This document shows, piece by piece, positions 51,512 to 59,802 of a stretch of 64,000 bases of DNA (the stretch's first letter is position 1; the number at the start of each line of letters is the position of its first letter). The position numbers and the translations under genes were made by a program. A model generated the notes under the pieces. That model was not told the origin of the DNA, searched no databases, and worked only from the letters and a program-made list of their open reading frames with translations. Origin of the DNA: Nocardioides speluncae (lineage in GTDB: Bacteria > Actinomycetota > Actinomycetes > Propionibacteriales > Nocardioidaceae); NCBI RefSeq assembly GCF_003121585.1, contig NZ_QEOO01000001.1, positions 208,654 through 272,653 on the forward strand, written 5' to 3'.

Positions 51512-51847
51512 ATGTCACAGACCATCGGCCGCGACGACGTCAAGGCGATGATCGACGCCGGTGAGGCCATCGTGATCGAGGCGCTGCCCGCGAGCTACTA
51601 CGAGGACGCGCACCTCCCCGGCGCCATCAACATCCCTCACGACGAGGTCGAGGAGCTGGCCCCGCAGCTGCTCACCGACAAGCAGGCCACGCTCATCGTG
51701 TACTGCGCCGACCTGGCCTGTCCGAACTCGACACTGGCTGCCCGGCGTCTCGCCCGGCTGGGGTACGGACGCGTCTTCGACTACGCCGAGGGCAAGGCCG
51801 ACTGGATCGGCGCGGGCCTCCCGACCGAGTCGAGCGTCAAGGCCTGA
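51512..51847 (+). CDS. Rhodanese-like domain protein
   Basis: 111 aa, a single rhodanese domain. IVIEALPASYYEDAHLPGAI, then NIPHDEVEELAPQLL and LIVYCADLACPNSTLAARRLA follow the fold; the active loop Cys is in YCADLAC, with a second Cys four residues on. FDYAEGKADWIGAGLP closes the domain. Such proteins carry sulfane sulfur or sense oxidants. GAAAGGA lies upstream of ATG 51512. Control by the divergent MarR protein fits a redox response. Confidence 0.92.
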   Translation: MSQTIGRDDVKAMIDAGEAIVIEALPASYYEDAHLPGAINIPHDEVEELAPQLLTDKQATLIVYCADLACPNSTLAARRLARLGYGRVFDYAEGKADWIGAGLPTESSVKA

Positions 51848-51948
51848 GGACGCTCCAGCCGGGTCGGCCCGAGTCGTCCATCCAGGTTCGCCAGAACGCC
51901 ACCAACTGTCCATGGGCGGGCCAGTTCCGCCGCCTTAGGGTGTGCGCC

Positions 51949-53517
51949 ATGAGGAGCAGACGACTTGGGCCGGCCACCATTCTGGCCGCGATCCTGGCCA
52001 CGCTTTCCACGCTGCAGCCGACCGCTGCAGCCCCACAAACAGCTACCGAGGCGCCGCCTAAAGCGGCGGCCGCGGTGACCGTCAAGGTGATGAGCTTCAA
52101 CATCTGGCTGGGTGGCACCCAGGTCAACTTCAGCCAGGTGGTGCGGGCGATCCAGACCGCGGGCGCCGACATCGTCGGCGTCCAAGAACCGGGTGGGAAC
52201 CTGGCCCGACTGGCCACCGAGCTCGGCTGGTACCACCACGCCGGCCAGAACGTCGTCAGCCGCTACCCGCTCGTCGACCCCGGCGACGGCGGCCCCTATG
52301 TGTACGCCACGGTGGCGCCCGGGCAGGCGGTCGCGGTCTCGAACGTGCACCTGACCGCCTACCCGTACGGCCCGTACGACCTCCGCGACGGCTCCAGCCT
52401 GTCCACCGTCCTGGCGAACGAGCAGCGGATCCACATGGCCGAGATGGACTCGCGCTTCGACGCGCTGCCCGCGGTCGCGGCCAGCGGCGTACCGGTGTTC
52501 CTGACCGGCGACTTCAACGTGCCGTCCCACCTCGACTGGACCGAGGCGCGCAGGCCCGAGCACTTCGGGTACGCCGTCCGCTGGCCGGTCTCGGCCGAGC
52601 TCGAGCGGCTCGGCTTCCGTGACCCGTACCGGCAGGTCAACCCCGACCCGTCGGCCGACCACGGCCACACCTGGACCCCGGGATACCCGCCGCCCAACAC
52701 CGAGCCGGACGAGGTGCACGACCGGATCGACTTCGTCTACTCGATCGGCCCGTCGACGACGACCGCCTCGCAGGTGGTCGGCGAGTCCAGCGCCAACGCC
52801 GACATCGTCGTGTCGCCCTGGCCCTCGGACCACCGCGCGGTGGTGGCGACGTTCACCGCGACCCCGGCGCCGCTGCCGCACTCGGTCGCCACCGACCGCG
52901 CCGACTACGCGCCGGGCGCGCCGATCAAGGTCGACTTCGCCGGCCCCGGCAACTCCCGGGACTGGATCGGGATCTACCGCGAGGGTGACACGCCGGGCAG
53001 CGTCGCCTCGCGGTACTGGAAGTACGTCGGCGGCTCGCAGACGCCCGGCGGGGCGGTCACCAACGGCTCGGTGACCTTCGACGCCACGTCGCCGGGCGAG
53101 GAGGCGGGCACCTGGCCGCCGCCACCCGGCAACTACCGAGTGCACCTGCTGGAGAACGACGGCCATCGGATCCTGGCCTCGGCCTCGTTCCGGGTGCTCT
53201 CAGCCGCGCAGCTGCCGACGGTGGCCACGGGGAAGTCGACGTACCGCTCGGGCGAGAACGTGTCGGTCACGTTCAGCAACGCGTCCGGCCACGCGTCGAG
53301 CTGGGTCGGCATCTACCCGGCCGGCGTCACGCCGGGAACCCAGGCGTCGCTCCGCTGGGCGTACCTCAACGGCCGGACCAGCGGCAGCCAGACCCTCGGC
53401 CGCCAGCAGTCGGGGAGCACCTGGCCGCTGCCGCCCGGCAGCTACCGGGTCCACCTGTTCCGCGACGGTGGGTACGTCGTGGACGCCAGCGCGACGTTCA
53501 CCGTCGTCGCGCGCTGA
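51949..53517 (+). CDS. Secreted endonuclease/exonuclease/phosphatase-fold hydrolase
   Basis: 522 aa from ATG 51949. A signal peptide (RSRRLGPATILAAILATLST) is followed by an EEP domain: VKVMSFNIWLGG, ADIVGVQEPGG (metal Glu), AVSNVHLTAYPYG, FLTGDFNVPSHLDW (Asp, Asn) and SPWPSDHRAVVATF (final His). Two similar C-terminal repeats follow (about 320-420 and 425-522), each with D-W/S-W-I/V-G-I-Y and N/S-Y-R-V-H-L motifs, probably beta-sandwich binding domains. It may act on nucleic acid, phospholipid or inositol phosphate outside the cell. Two strong palindromes follow the gene. Confidence 0.92.
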   Translation: MRSRRLGPATILAAILATLSTLQPTAAAPQTATEAPPKAAAAVTVKVMSFNIWLGGTQVNFSQVVRAIQTAGADIVGVQEPGGNLARLATELGWYHHAGQNVVSRYPLVDPGDGGPYVYATVAPGQAVAVSNVHLTAYPYGPYDLRDGSSLSTVLANEQRIHMAEMDSRFDALPAVAASGVPVFLTGDFNVPSHLDWTEARRPEHFGYAVRWPVSAELERLGFRDPYRQVNPDPSADHGHTWTPGYPPPNTEPDEVHDRIDFVYSIGPSTTTASQVVGESSANADIVVSPWPSDHRAVVATFTATPAPLPHSVATDRADYAPGAPIKVDFAGPGNSRDWIGIYREGDTPGSVASRYWKYVGGSQTPGGAVTNGSVTFDATSPGEEAGTWPPPPGNYRVHLLENDGHRILASASFRVLSAAQLPTVATGKSTYRSGENVSVTFSNASGHASSWVGIYPAGVTPGTQASLRWAYLNGRTSGSQTLGRQQSGSTWPLPPGSYRVHLFRDGGYVVDASATFTVVAR

Positions 53518-53524
53518 CCGCCTT

Positions 53525-53592
53525 GTAACGCGGAGTTATGCACACTGCTACCCGGTAATAACGCGGCGGCAGAGTGGATAACTCCGCGTTAC
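53525..53592. repeat. 68-bp inverted repeat with 15-bp perfect arms
   Basis: GTAACGCGGAGTTAT and its exact complement ATAACTCCGCGTTAC flank 38 bp that contain a further partial copy (TAATAACGCGG) and weak CACTGC/GCAGAGTG pairing. It begins 8 bp after the EEP hydrolase stop and lies before the GC-rich terminator. Confidence 0.7.
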
Positions 53593-53597
53593 ATGAA

Positions 53598-53630
53598 GCA
53601 GCCGCGGCCCCAGGGAGGGGCCGCGGCTGC
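53598..53630. terminator. Strong bidirectional terminator
   Basis: GCAGCCGCGGCCCC and its exact complement enclose the 5-nt loop AGGGA, followed by TTGTCTTT. It lies between the rightward EEP hydrolase gene and the leftward 49-aa gene, so it can end both transcripts. Confidence 0.85.
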
Positions 53631-53656
53631 TTGTCTTTGGCTGGCTCGAGTGCCGG

Positions 53657-53806
53657 TCAGGCGGCGTGGTGGGGAACGTGCTTCGGCGCTTCCACCACGG
53701 GCGCGGACCAGCGCGCCTCCATGTATGTCCGACCGCGTGCGTCTTGCACGGGCACCCAGGTGAGGGTCAGGCCGGAGGGGCGCTCAGCCACTTGGTTGTC
53801 TCTCAT
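53657..53806 (-). CDS. Small protein, 49 aa, unknown function
   Basis: ATG 53806 has an ideal AGGAGGTG upstream at 8-nt distance, the best ribosome site in the window. The protein begins MRDNQVAERPSGLTLTWVPV and ends VPHHAA, with an Arg-Gly-Arg turn and two Trp residues. It is neither a signal peptide nor a toxin of known type. It is monocistronic and followed by the strong terminator. The strong start signals indicate high expression; no family is recognised from sequence alone. Confidence 0.8.
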   Translation of the reverse strand: MRDNQVAERPSGLTLTWVPVQDARGRTYMEARWSAPVVEAPKHVPHHAA

Positions 53807-53979
53807 GAGACACCTCCTGTTCACTTTTCGTTCACCTAAGGTACGACATTCGGCTACCGAAATCCAGGCAATCCCCACTTTGGGGTGTCAGAAGCCTGTT
53901 AGGGCGCGGCCCGTGCTCCACCTGAGCGCCGTTTCGGCCCGCTATCTGCGGTCGCTCACTCCACTGGCCGGTTGCCGGG

Positions 53980-54585
53980 TCAGCTGTCGAGGCTCAGCAG
54001 CGTCCGCAAAGCCGCCGTACAGTGCGCGACCTCGTCGCTGAGCGGACGCGGGCGCTCGCTCACCGGGTCGGCGGTCCACTGCAGCGCGCGATCCTCGACG
54101 TACGCCGTCCACGCGTGGACGACGTCGAGCGCGGCCGGGCCGAGCTCGAGCCGCTCGGCCAGCTGGTCGGCGATGGCGGCGCGCAGGCTCTCTACCCGGT
54201 CGCCGCCGAGGGCGAGCGCGCCGCTGCCGAACACCAGCGCCAGGTAGAAGTCGCGGCGCCGCTCGATCTGGGCGAAGTAGCGCTCGACGAACTGGGTGAG
54301 CGCCTCGTCGCCCGTGGCCCCGTCATCCGGCGCGATGTTGCGCCGCACCCGGCGCACCGCGGCGCCGATCACCGCGTCGTGGTACGCCGCCTTGGTCGGG
54401 AAGTAGTGGAACAGTAGGCCGCGCGAGATCCCCGCCTCGGCCGCAACCTCGTCCACCGACACCGCCTGGATCGGCCGCTCCACCAGCTTGCGCAGGCCGA
54501 TGCCGAGCAGCTGCCGGCGACGCTCGTCGGGCGCGAGACGGGTCCGTGCAGCTGGCTCCGGGGACGTGGTCACGCTATTGAGCAT
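53980..54585 (-). CDS. TetR family regulator of the divergent fatty-acid operon
   Basis: 201 aa from ATG 54585. The helix-turn-helix is ERRRQLLGIGLRKLVERPIQ, then SVDEVAAEAGISRGLLFHYFPTKAAYHDAV. The rest is a helical ligand domain. The start codon lies inside the 15-bp palindrome TTGAGCATTGCTCAA, and there is no ribosome site before it, so the mRNA is probably leaderless (GTG 54573 is an alternative start). It should repress itself and the divergent acyl-CoA dehydrogenase operon, with an acyl-CoA as likely inducer. Confidence 0.92.
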   Translation of the reverse strand: MLNSVTTSPEPAARTRLAPDERRRQLLGIGLRKLVERPIQAVSVDEVAAEAGISRGLLFHYFPTKAAYHDAVIGAAVRRVRRNIAPDDGATGDEALTQFVERYFAQIERRRDFYLALVFGSGALALGGDRVESLRAAIADQLAERLELGPAALDVVHAWTAYVEDRALQWTADPVSERPRPLSDEVAHCTAALRTLLSLDS

Positions 54586-54592
54586 TGCTCAA
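54578..54592. promoter_or_regulatory. Operator TTGAGCATTGCTCAA between TetR and the acyl-CoA dehydrogenase operon
   Basis: A perfect 7-bp dyad around one central base (15 bp in all), lying across the TetR start codon and 22 bp before the dehydrogenase ATG. The TTGAGCA half-site type is common for TetR regulators of lipid catabolism in actinobacteria. Confidence 0.75.
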
Positions 54593-54613
54593 CAACTCGC
54601 TATCGTCAACGTC

Positions 54614-55873
54614 ATGGACTTCGCTCCCTCCGCGCGTGCCGCCGACCTGACCGCCCGAGTCAAGGCCTTCATCGAGACCGAGATCGAGCCGGTCGAGGCG
54701 GGCTACCACCACGAGATCGCCGCGACCCGCGAGCGCGGCGGCGACCCGTGGCAGCCGCTGCCGCTGATCGCCGAGCTGCAGGAGAAGGCGCGGGCCCAGG
54801 GCCTGTGGAACCTCTTCCTGCCGAAGGAGCACGCGGGTGAGTACGCCGCCCGGTTCGGCACCGACGGCGGCGAGGGGCTGACCAACACCGACTACGCGCC
54901 GATCGCCGAGCTGACCGGCCGGTCCTTCATCGCGCCGTACGTTTTCAACTGCAACGCGCCCGACACCGGCAACATGGAGGTGCTGCTGAAGTACGGCGAC
55001 GAGGCGCAGCGCAAGGAGTGGCTGGAGCCGCTGCTCGACGGCCGGATCCGCAGCGCGTTCACGATGACCGAGCCCGACGTCGCCTCCTCCGACGCCACCA
55101 ACATGGAGGCCACCGCGGTCCTCGACGGTGACGAGATCGTGATCAACGGCCGCAAGTGGTGGTCGACCGGCGTCGGCCACCCGGACTGCAAGATCTTCGT
55201 CTTCATGGGGCTCACCGACCCCGACGCCGGCCGGCACCAACGGCACACCATGGTCCTGGTCCCGCGGGACGCTCCGGGCGTCAAGGTGGAGCGGATGCTG
55301 CAGACGATGGGCGTGTACGACGAGCCCTTCGGCCACGGCGAGGTGTCGTTCACCGACGTCCGGGTGCCGGCGAGCAACGTCCTGCTCGGCCCCGGCCGCG
55401 CGTTCGAGATCGCCCAGGGCCGGCTCGGTCCGGGCCGGGTGCACCACTGCATGCGGCTGATCGGGCTGGCGGAGAAGGCGCTCGAGCTCGCCTGCAAGCG
55501 CGGCCTGGAGCGGACCGCCTTCGGCAAGCCGCTGGCCAACCTCGGCGGCAACCGGGAGCGGATCGCCGACGCCCGGATCGCGATCGACCAGGCCCGGCTG
55601 CTGGTCCTGAACGCCGCCTGGAAGCTGGACACCGGAGGCTCGCCGAACGCGATCAACGAGGTCAGCCAGATCAAGGTCGCGGTCCCGAACATGGCCCAGC
55701 AGGTGATCGACTTCGCCATCCAGCTGCACGGCGGCGGCGGCCTCAGCAACGACTTCCCGCTCGCCGGCGCCTGGATCAATGCCCGTGCGCTTCGGCTGGC
55801 CGATGGCCCCGACGAGGTGCACCGCGGCGTCGTCGCCCGCCTCGAGCTGATGAAGTACGGCGCCTCCCGGTGA
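54614..55873 (+). CDS. Acyl-CoA dehydrogenase family protein
   Basis: 419 aa. AFTMTEPDVASSDATNMEAT is the flavin/substrate signature; KWWSTGVGHPDCKIFVFMG, TMVLVPRDAPGV and VLLGPGRAFEIAQGRLGPGRVHHCMR follow, with a C-terminal IQLHGGGGLSNDFPLA, typical of the long-chain ACAD10/11-like branch. It oxidises an acyl-CoA to the enoyl-CoA. It is the first gene of a six-gene coupled operon. The company of an APH-type (ACAD11 N-domain-like) kinase supports action on 4-hydroxy-acyl-CoAs, which is inference. Confidence 0.94.
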   Translation: MDFAPSARAADLTARVKAFIETEIEPVEAGYHHEIAATRERGGDPWQPLPLIAELQEKARAQGLWNLFLPKEHAGEYAARFGTDGGEGLTNTDYAPIAELTGRSFIAPYVFNCNAPDTGNMEVLLKYGDEAQRKEWLEPLLDGRIRSAFTMTEPDVASSDATNMEATAVLDGDEIVINGRKWWSTGVGHPDCKIFVFMGLTDPDAGRHQRHTMVLVPRDAPGVKVERMLQTMGVYDEPFGHGEVSFTDVRVPASNVLLGPGRAFEIAQGRLGPGRVHHCMRLIGLAEKALELACKRGLERTAFGKPLANLGGNRERIADARIAIDQARLLVLNAAWKLDTGGSPNAINEVSQIKVAVPNMAQQVIDFAIQLHGGGGLSNDFPLAGAWINARALRLADGPDEVHRGVVARLELMKYGASR

Positions 55874-57177
55874 GGTATGCCCTCGTGGCCACGCTGACCG
55901 TCGTCGCCGCCGCGGCTGTGGCCTGCGGCAAGCCGGTCACGACCACGGAGCTCGACGACGCGGTCGGTTCGCTGTCGGGCGTGACCTCGACAAGCGTGTC
56001 CTGCCAGGAGCCGTTGCCCCGGTCCTACGACTGCCGAGGCGCCGTCGAGATGGAGCCCGAGACGCTCACGGAGGACCAGATCCTCGCGGTCAAGGCGGCA
56101 ACCAGCGATCTGGTCAACGATCGCGACCTGAGCGTGACGATCAGCGCGGGTGAGTCGTTCGCGCTGACCTATGCCAAGTCCGCCGCCGTCGACAAGGGCC
56201 TCGCCAGCGTGTTGGTGTACGCCGCCACCACCGATGGCGTGACCGGCCTGGCCCTCGCCGCCGACAGCCGGACGGGTGACCTCCAGCTCGAGAACGCGCC
56301 GTACTCGGAGGTTGTCGGCCACGTCGACGAGGTGATGAGCCGCGCCGAGATCAAGGAGCTGGCCGCCCACACCGAGGAGCTGGTCGTCAACACCGGCACG
56401 GGCGGCGCCTCGGCCGGCGACGAGATCGCCCTGGGTGAGCGGCTCGACGAGGAGTACGGCGTCACCGGCGGCGCGCTCGCCGCCGACCGGCTGGAGCTGC
56501 AGCTCGCCGAGGGCACCGATGTCGACGAGGCCGAGACCTTCGCCGGCGAGCAGCCTGAGTTCGACAAGATCGCCGTGGTCGACCTCGGCGGTGCCCAAGA
56601 CGACGTGTCACTGAGCGGTGCGTCCAGCGAGGCGGCGCCGCGGATGAAGCGGATCGTCGACGTGGCCCGCGAGCGGCCGGGATTCGAGAGCGCCTCCGCC
56701 AACGGCGAGACGCTCAACGTCGTGATGGCGACGCTCGACGACGTCGATGCCCTGCACGATGCCCTCACCGCCGAGGCGGCCGACGACTACGAGGCAACCG
56801 GCGTGTCCTATGCGACGCCCGACGCGGTCGTCGCTCGCGGGCCGGGTGAGGAGCTGCATACCGAGGTGGCCAGGGACCTGGTCGGGCAGGATCGATGGGA
56901 GCTGATCGGCGTGCGCGCCGACGGCTTCGGCACAGTGCTCAAGGTCTCGCCCGCGCCCGGGCCGGTCGACCTGCGCGAGCTCGGCGCCGCCCTGGCCGAG
57001 ACCGCCCTCGCCGAGGAGCCGATGCGGGTGGAGCTGAGCTGGATCGGCGACGACGACAGGCGCAACGAGGCGTCGTTCGGCAGCGGCAGCGCGGAGATCG
57101 AGCCGGAGCTGTTCGGCGAGAACAAGGACGATGCCGACGCGCTCCGCGACGGCTGGGCGGAAGGGTTCGAACGATGA
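55870..57177 (+). CDS. Lipoprotein of unknown function embedded in the fatty-acid operon
   Basis: 435 aa from GTG 55870, overlapping the dehydrogenase stop by 4 nt. A 17-residue signal ends in the lipobox AAAVAC. Two cysteines (SCQEPLPRSYDC) and three acidic beta-alpha repeats follow, with no motif I recognise. The C-terminus overlaps the next gene by 4 nt. An exported lipoprotein is unexpected inside a cytoplasmic oxidation operon; it could bind a hydrophobic substrate at the membrane. Confidence 0.82.
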   Translation: MRYALVATLTVVAAAAVACGKPVTTTELDDAVGSLSGVTSTSVSCQEPLPRSYDCRGAVEMEPETLTEDQILAVKAATSDLVNDRDLSVTISAGESFALTYAKSAAVDKGLASVLVYAATTDGVTGLALAADSRTGDLQLENAPYSEVVGHVDEVMSRAEIKELAAHTEELVVNTGTGGASAGDEIALGERLDEEYGVTGGALAADRLELQLAEGTDVDEAETFAGEQPEFDKIAVVDLGGAQDDVSLSGASSEAAPRMKRIVDVARERPGFESASANGETLNVVMATLDDVDALHDALTAEAADDYEATGVSYATPDAVVARGPGEELHTEVARDLVGQDRWELIGVRADGFGTVLKVSPAPGPVDLRELGAALAETALAEEPMRVELSWIGDDDRRNEASFGSGSAEIEPELFGENKDDADALRDGWAEGFER

Positions 57178-57977
57178 CACAGGGCAGACGAGTACTCGTC
57201 ACCGGCGGTGCGTCCGGGCTGGGCGCCGCGCTGGTCGAGGCGTTCGCCGCCCGCGGCGACCGGGTGGTCTCCACGGACCTCGCCGGTGCTGACCTCAAGC
57301 TCGACGTGACGTCGGACGACGACTGGGAGCGCGCCCGCGACTGGGTCGAGGAGCAGTGGGGCGGGCTCGACGTACTCGTCAACAACGCCGGGATCGCCGC
57401 CGGCGGCCGGATCGACGTGGCCGGCTTCGACGAGTGGCAGCGCGGCATCGAGATCAACCTGTACGGCGTGGTCCGCGGCTGCCGCACCTTCGTGCCGATG
57501 ATGAAGCGCCAGGAGGGCGGTCACATCGTGAACACCGCCTCGATGGCCGGCCTGGTCCACCCGCCGGCGATGGCGCCGTACACCGCGGCAAAGGCGGGCG
57601 TGGTGGCGATGAGCGAGTCGCTGCACTTCGAGCTGTCGCCATGGCGGATCAAGGTGCAGGCGGTCTGCCCGTCGTACTTCCGCACCAATCTGGCCAGCTC
57701 GTTCAGCGGCGCGGACCCGGTGCCGGCGGTGATGATCGGCCGGCTGGTCGACAAGTCCCCGCTGGGCGCCGAGGACATCGCCGCCGAGGTGATCGCCGGG
57801 ATGGAGACCGACGACCCGCTAATCCTCACCGACGAGGTCGGCCGGGTGGCCTACCGCGACAAGCACGCCGACCCCGACACCTACCGCAAGCAGCAGCACG
57901 GATACGGCGCGAAGATAAGAGCGCTCACCGATTCAGCCGAGACGCCGAACCACACGAGCCAGGAGACAGACAGATGA
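57174..57977 (+). CDS. Short-chain dehydrogenase/reductase
   Basis: 267 aa from ATG 57174. VLVTGGASGLGAALVEAF is the cofactor motif, NNAGIAAGG the structural NNAG, NTASMAGL the catalytic Ser and YTAAKAGVV the Tyr/Lys. It has the classical SDR layout and probably oxidises or reduces a hydroxy/keto group on the acyl chain. The C-terminal PNHTSQETDR extends to the ATGA overlap with the next SDR. It is the third gene of the operon. Confidence 0.93.
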   Translation: MTQGRRVLVTGGASGLGAALVEAFAARGDRVVSTDLAGADLKLDVTSDDDWERARDWVEEQWGGLDVLVNNAGIAAGGRIDVAGFDEWQRGIEINLYGVVRGCRTFVPMMKRQEGGHIVNTASMAGLVHPPAMAPYTAAKAGVVAMSESLHFELSPWRIKVQAVCPSYFRTNLASSFSGADPVPAVMIGRLVDKSPLGAEDIAAEVIAGMETDDPLILTDEVGRVAYRDKHADPDTYRKQQHGYGAKIRALTDSAETPNHTSQETDR

Positions 57978-58729
57978 GCAAGGGCACGATTCTGATCACC
58001 GGAGCCAGTTCCGGCCTGGGCGAGGAGATGTCCCGCCAGTTCGCCGAGCTCGGCTACGACCTGGCGCTGTGCGCGCGGCGTACCGACCGGCTCGACGCAC
58101 TCAAGGCCGAGATCGCCGCGGCGCACCCCGACCGCCGGGTCGAGCTCAAGGCGCTCGACGTGAACGACGACGACGCGGTGTTCCGGGTGTTCAAGGAGTT
58201 CGCGGCCGAGTTCGGCAGCATCGACCGGGTGATCATCAACGCCGGCCTCGGCAAGGGCGCGCCGCTCGGCACCGGCCGGTACGATGCCAATAGGCAGACC
58301 GCGATGACCAACTTCGTGGCCGCGCTCGCCCAGACCGAGGCGGCGATGGAGATCTTCCGGGCCCAGAAGAGCGGCCACCTGGTGATGATCTCGTCTATCT
58401 CCGCGCTGCGCGGGATGCGCAAGACGATCACGACGTACGCCGCCACCAAGGCCGGCGTCGCCGCCCTGGCCGAGGGCCTGCTCAACGAGAACGTCAAGAA
58501 GAAGGGCATCGACGTCTCGATCATCTACCCCGGCTACATCCGCTCGGAGATGAACGAGAAGGTCGCCCAGAAGGCCAAGTTCATGGTCGACACCAAGACC
58601 GGCGTGAAGTCGATGGTCGCGGCCATCGAGAAGCGCAAGGAGAAGGCGTACGTCCCGGCGTGGCCGTGGGTGCCGATCGGTTTCGTGCTGAAGAACGCGC
58701 CGATGTCGGTGGTCCGGAGGACCTTCTGA
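57974..58729 (+). CDS. Short-chain dehydrogenase/reductase
   Basis: 251 aa from ATG 57974, with GGAGAC upstream. ILITGASSGLGEEMSRQFAE, INAGLGKGAP (variant of NNAG), ISSISALRGMRKT with the Ser, and YAATKAGVAALA with Tyr and Lys give a complete SDR. It is only distantly like the preceding SDR. VKKKGIDVSIIYPGYIRSEM follows. It ends inside the GGAGG-CTG start region of the kinase gene. It probably catalyses a separate redox step of the same pathway. Confidence 0.93.
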   Translation: MSKGTILITGASSGLGEEMSRQFAELGYDLALCARRTDRLDALKAEIAAAHPDRRVELKALDVNDDDAVFRVFKEFAAEFGSIDRVIINAGLGKGAPLGTGRYDANRQTAMTNFVAALAQTEAAMEIFRAQKSGHLVMISSISALRGMRKTITTYAATKAGVAALAEGLLNENVKKKGIDVSIIYPGYIRSEMNEKVAQKAKFMVDTKTGVKSMVAAIEKRKEKAYVPAWPWVPIGFVLKNAPMSVVRRTF

Positions 58730-59802
58730 GCGGCGAGGTCGCGGGCGCCCGGGCGGTCCGCGACGAGGATGCCTTCGACGTCGAGCGGGTGGCCGGCTGG
58801 CTGCGCGAGCACGGCGACGCCGCCCTGGCCGGCACGCCCGAGGTCCGCCAGTTCTCCGGGGGCGCGTCCAACCTGACCTACCTGCTCCGCTACCCCGAGC
58901 GCGACCTGATCCTGCGTCGGCCGCCGGCTGGGCACAAGGCCAAGAGCGCGCACGACATGGGCCGGGAGTTCACCATCCAGTCCCGGCTGGCGCCCGTCTT
59001 CCCGTACGTCGCGCCGATGGTGGCGTTCTGCGACGACGAGTCGGTGATCGGCTCGCAGTTCTACGTGATGGAGCGGCTGGTCGGCCCCATCCCCGCGGTG
59101 GACCTGCCGGCGGGCGTCGAGCTGACCCCGGAACAGGCCCGGAGCCTGGCCACCAACACCTTCGACCTGATGATCGACCTGCACGGCGTCGACGTCGACG
59201 CCGCGGGCCTGCGCGACCTCGGCAAGGGCGAGGGGTACGTCGCCCGCCAGGTCGGCGGCTGGTCGGGTCGCTACCGCAAGGCCCGGACACCGGACGTCGG
59301 ACCGATGGAGAGCACCATGGACTGGCTGGACGCCCACCAGCCTCCCGACCGTCGTACCTGCCTGATCCACAACGACTTCCGGATGGACAACATCGTCTAC
59401 GCGCCGGACGACCTGACCCGCCCGATCGGGCTGCTGGACTGGGAGATGGCCACCCTCGGCGACCCGCTGATGGACCTCGGCGGCGCGATCGCCTACTGGG
59501 TCCAGGCCGACGACGACGCCGAGATCCAGCTGGCCCGGATGCAGCCCTCCCACCTGCCCGGGATGCCGACCCGACAGGGGATCTTCGACTACTACGGCGA
59601 GCGCACCGGGCTGGAGGTCGGCGAGCGGGACCGGGTGTTCTACGAGGTCTTCGGGCTGTTCCGGCTGGCCGTGATCGCCCAGCAGATCTACTACCGCTAC
59701 TACCACGGGCAGACCACCAACCCGAGGTTCAAGGACATCGGCGTCTGGGTGGACATCCTCGACCGCCGCTGCCAGCGGCTGATCGCGGCGGCCGGGTCGT
59801 GA
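58726..59802 (+). CDS. APH-family phosphotransferase (ACAD11 N-domain-like), probable CTG start
   Basis: 358 aa if started at CTG 58726, which has GGAGG five bases upstream and overlaps the SDR stop as CTGA, the same 4-nt pattern as the other junctions here. In-frame GTG codons at 58660 and 58666 are alternatives without good ribosome sites. QFSGGASNLTYLLRYPERDLILRRPP is the ATP-binding lobe, LIHNDFRMDNIVY the catalytic loop (HNDFRMDN) and GLLDWEMATLGDPLMDLG the metal-binding loop. Related kinases phosphorylate 4-hydroxy-acyl-CoA before dehydrogenation by ACAD10/11; this pairing fits the operon. Confidence 0.9.
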   Translation: MSGEVAGARAVRDEDAFDVERVAGWLREHGDAALAGTPEVRQFSGGASNLTYLLRYPERDLILRRPPAGHKAKSAHDMGREFTIQSRLAPVFPYVAPMVAFCDDESVIGSQFYVMERLVGPIPAVDLPAGVELTPEQARSLATNTFDLMIDLHGVDVDAAGLRDLGKGEGYVARQVGGWSGRYRKARTPDVGPMESTMDWLDAHQPPDRRTCLIHNDFRMDNIVYAPDDLTRPIGLLDWEMATLGDPLMDLGGAIAYWVQADDDAEIQLARMQPSHLPGMPTRQGIFDYYGERTGLEVGERDRVFYEVFGLFRLAVIAQQIYYRYYHGQTTNPRFKDIGVWVDILDRRCQRLIAAAGS

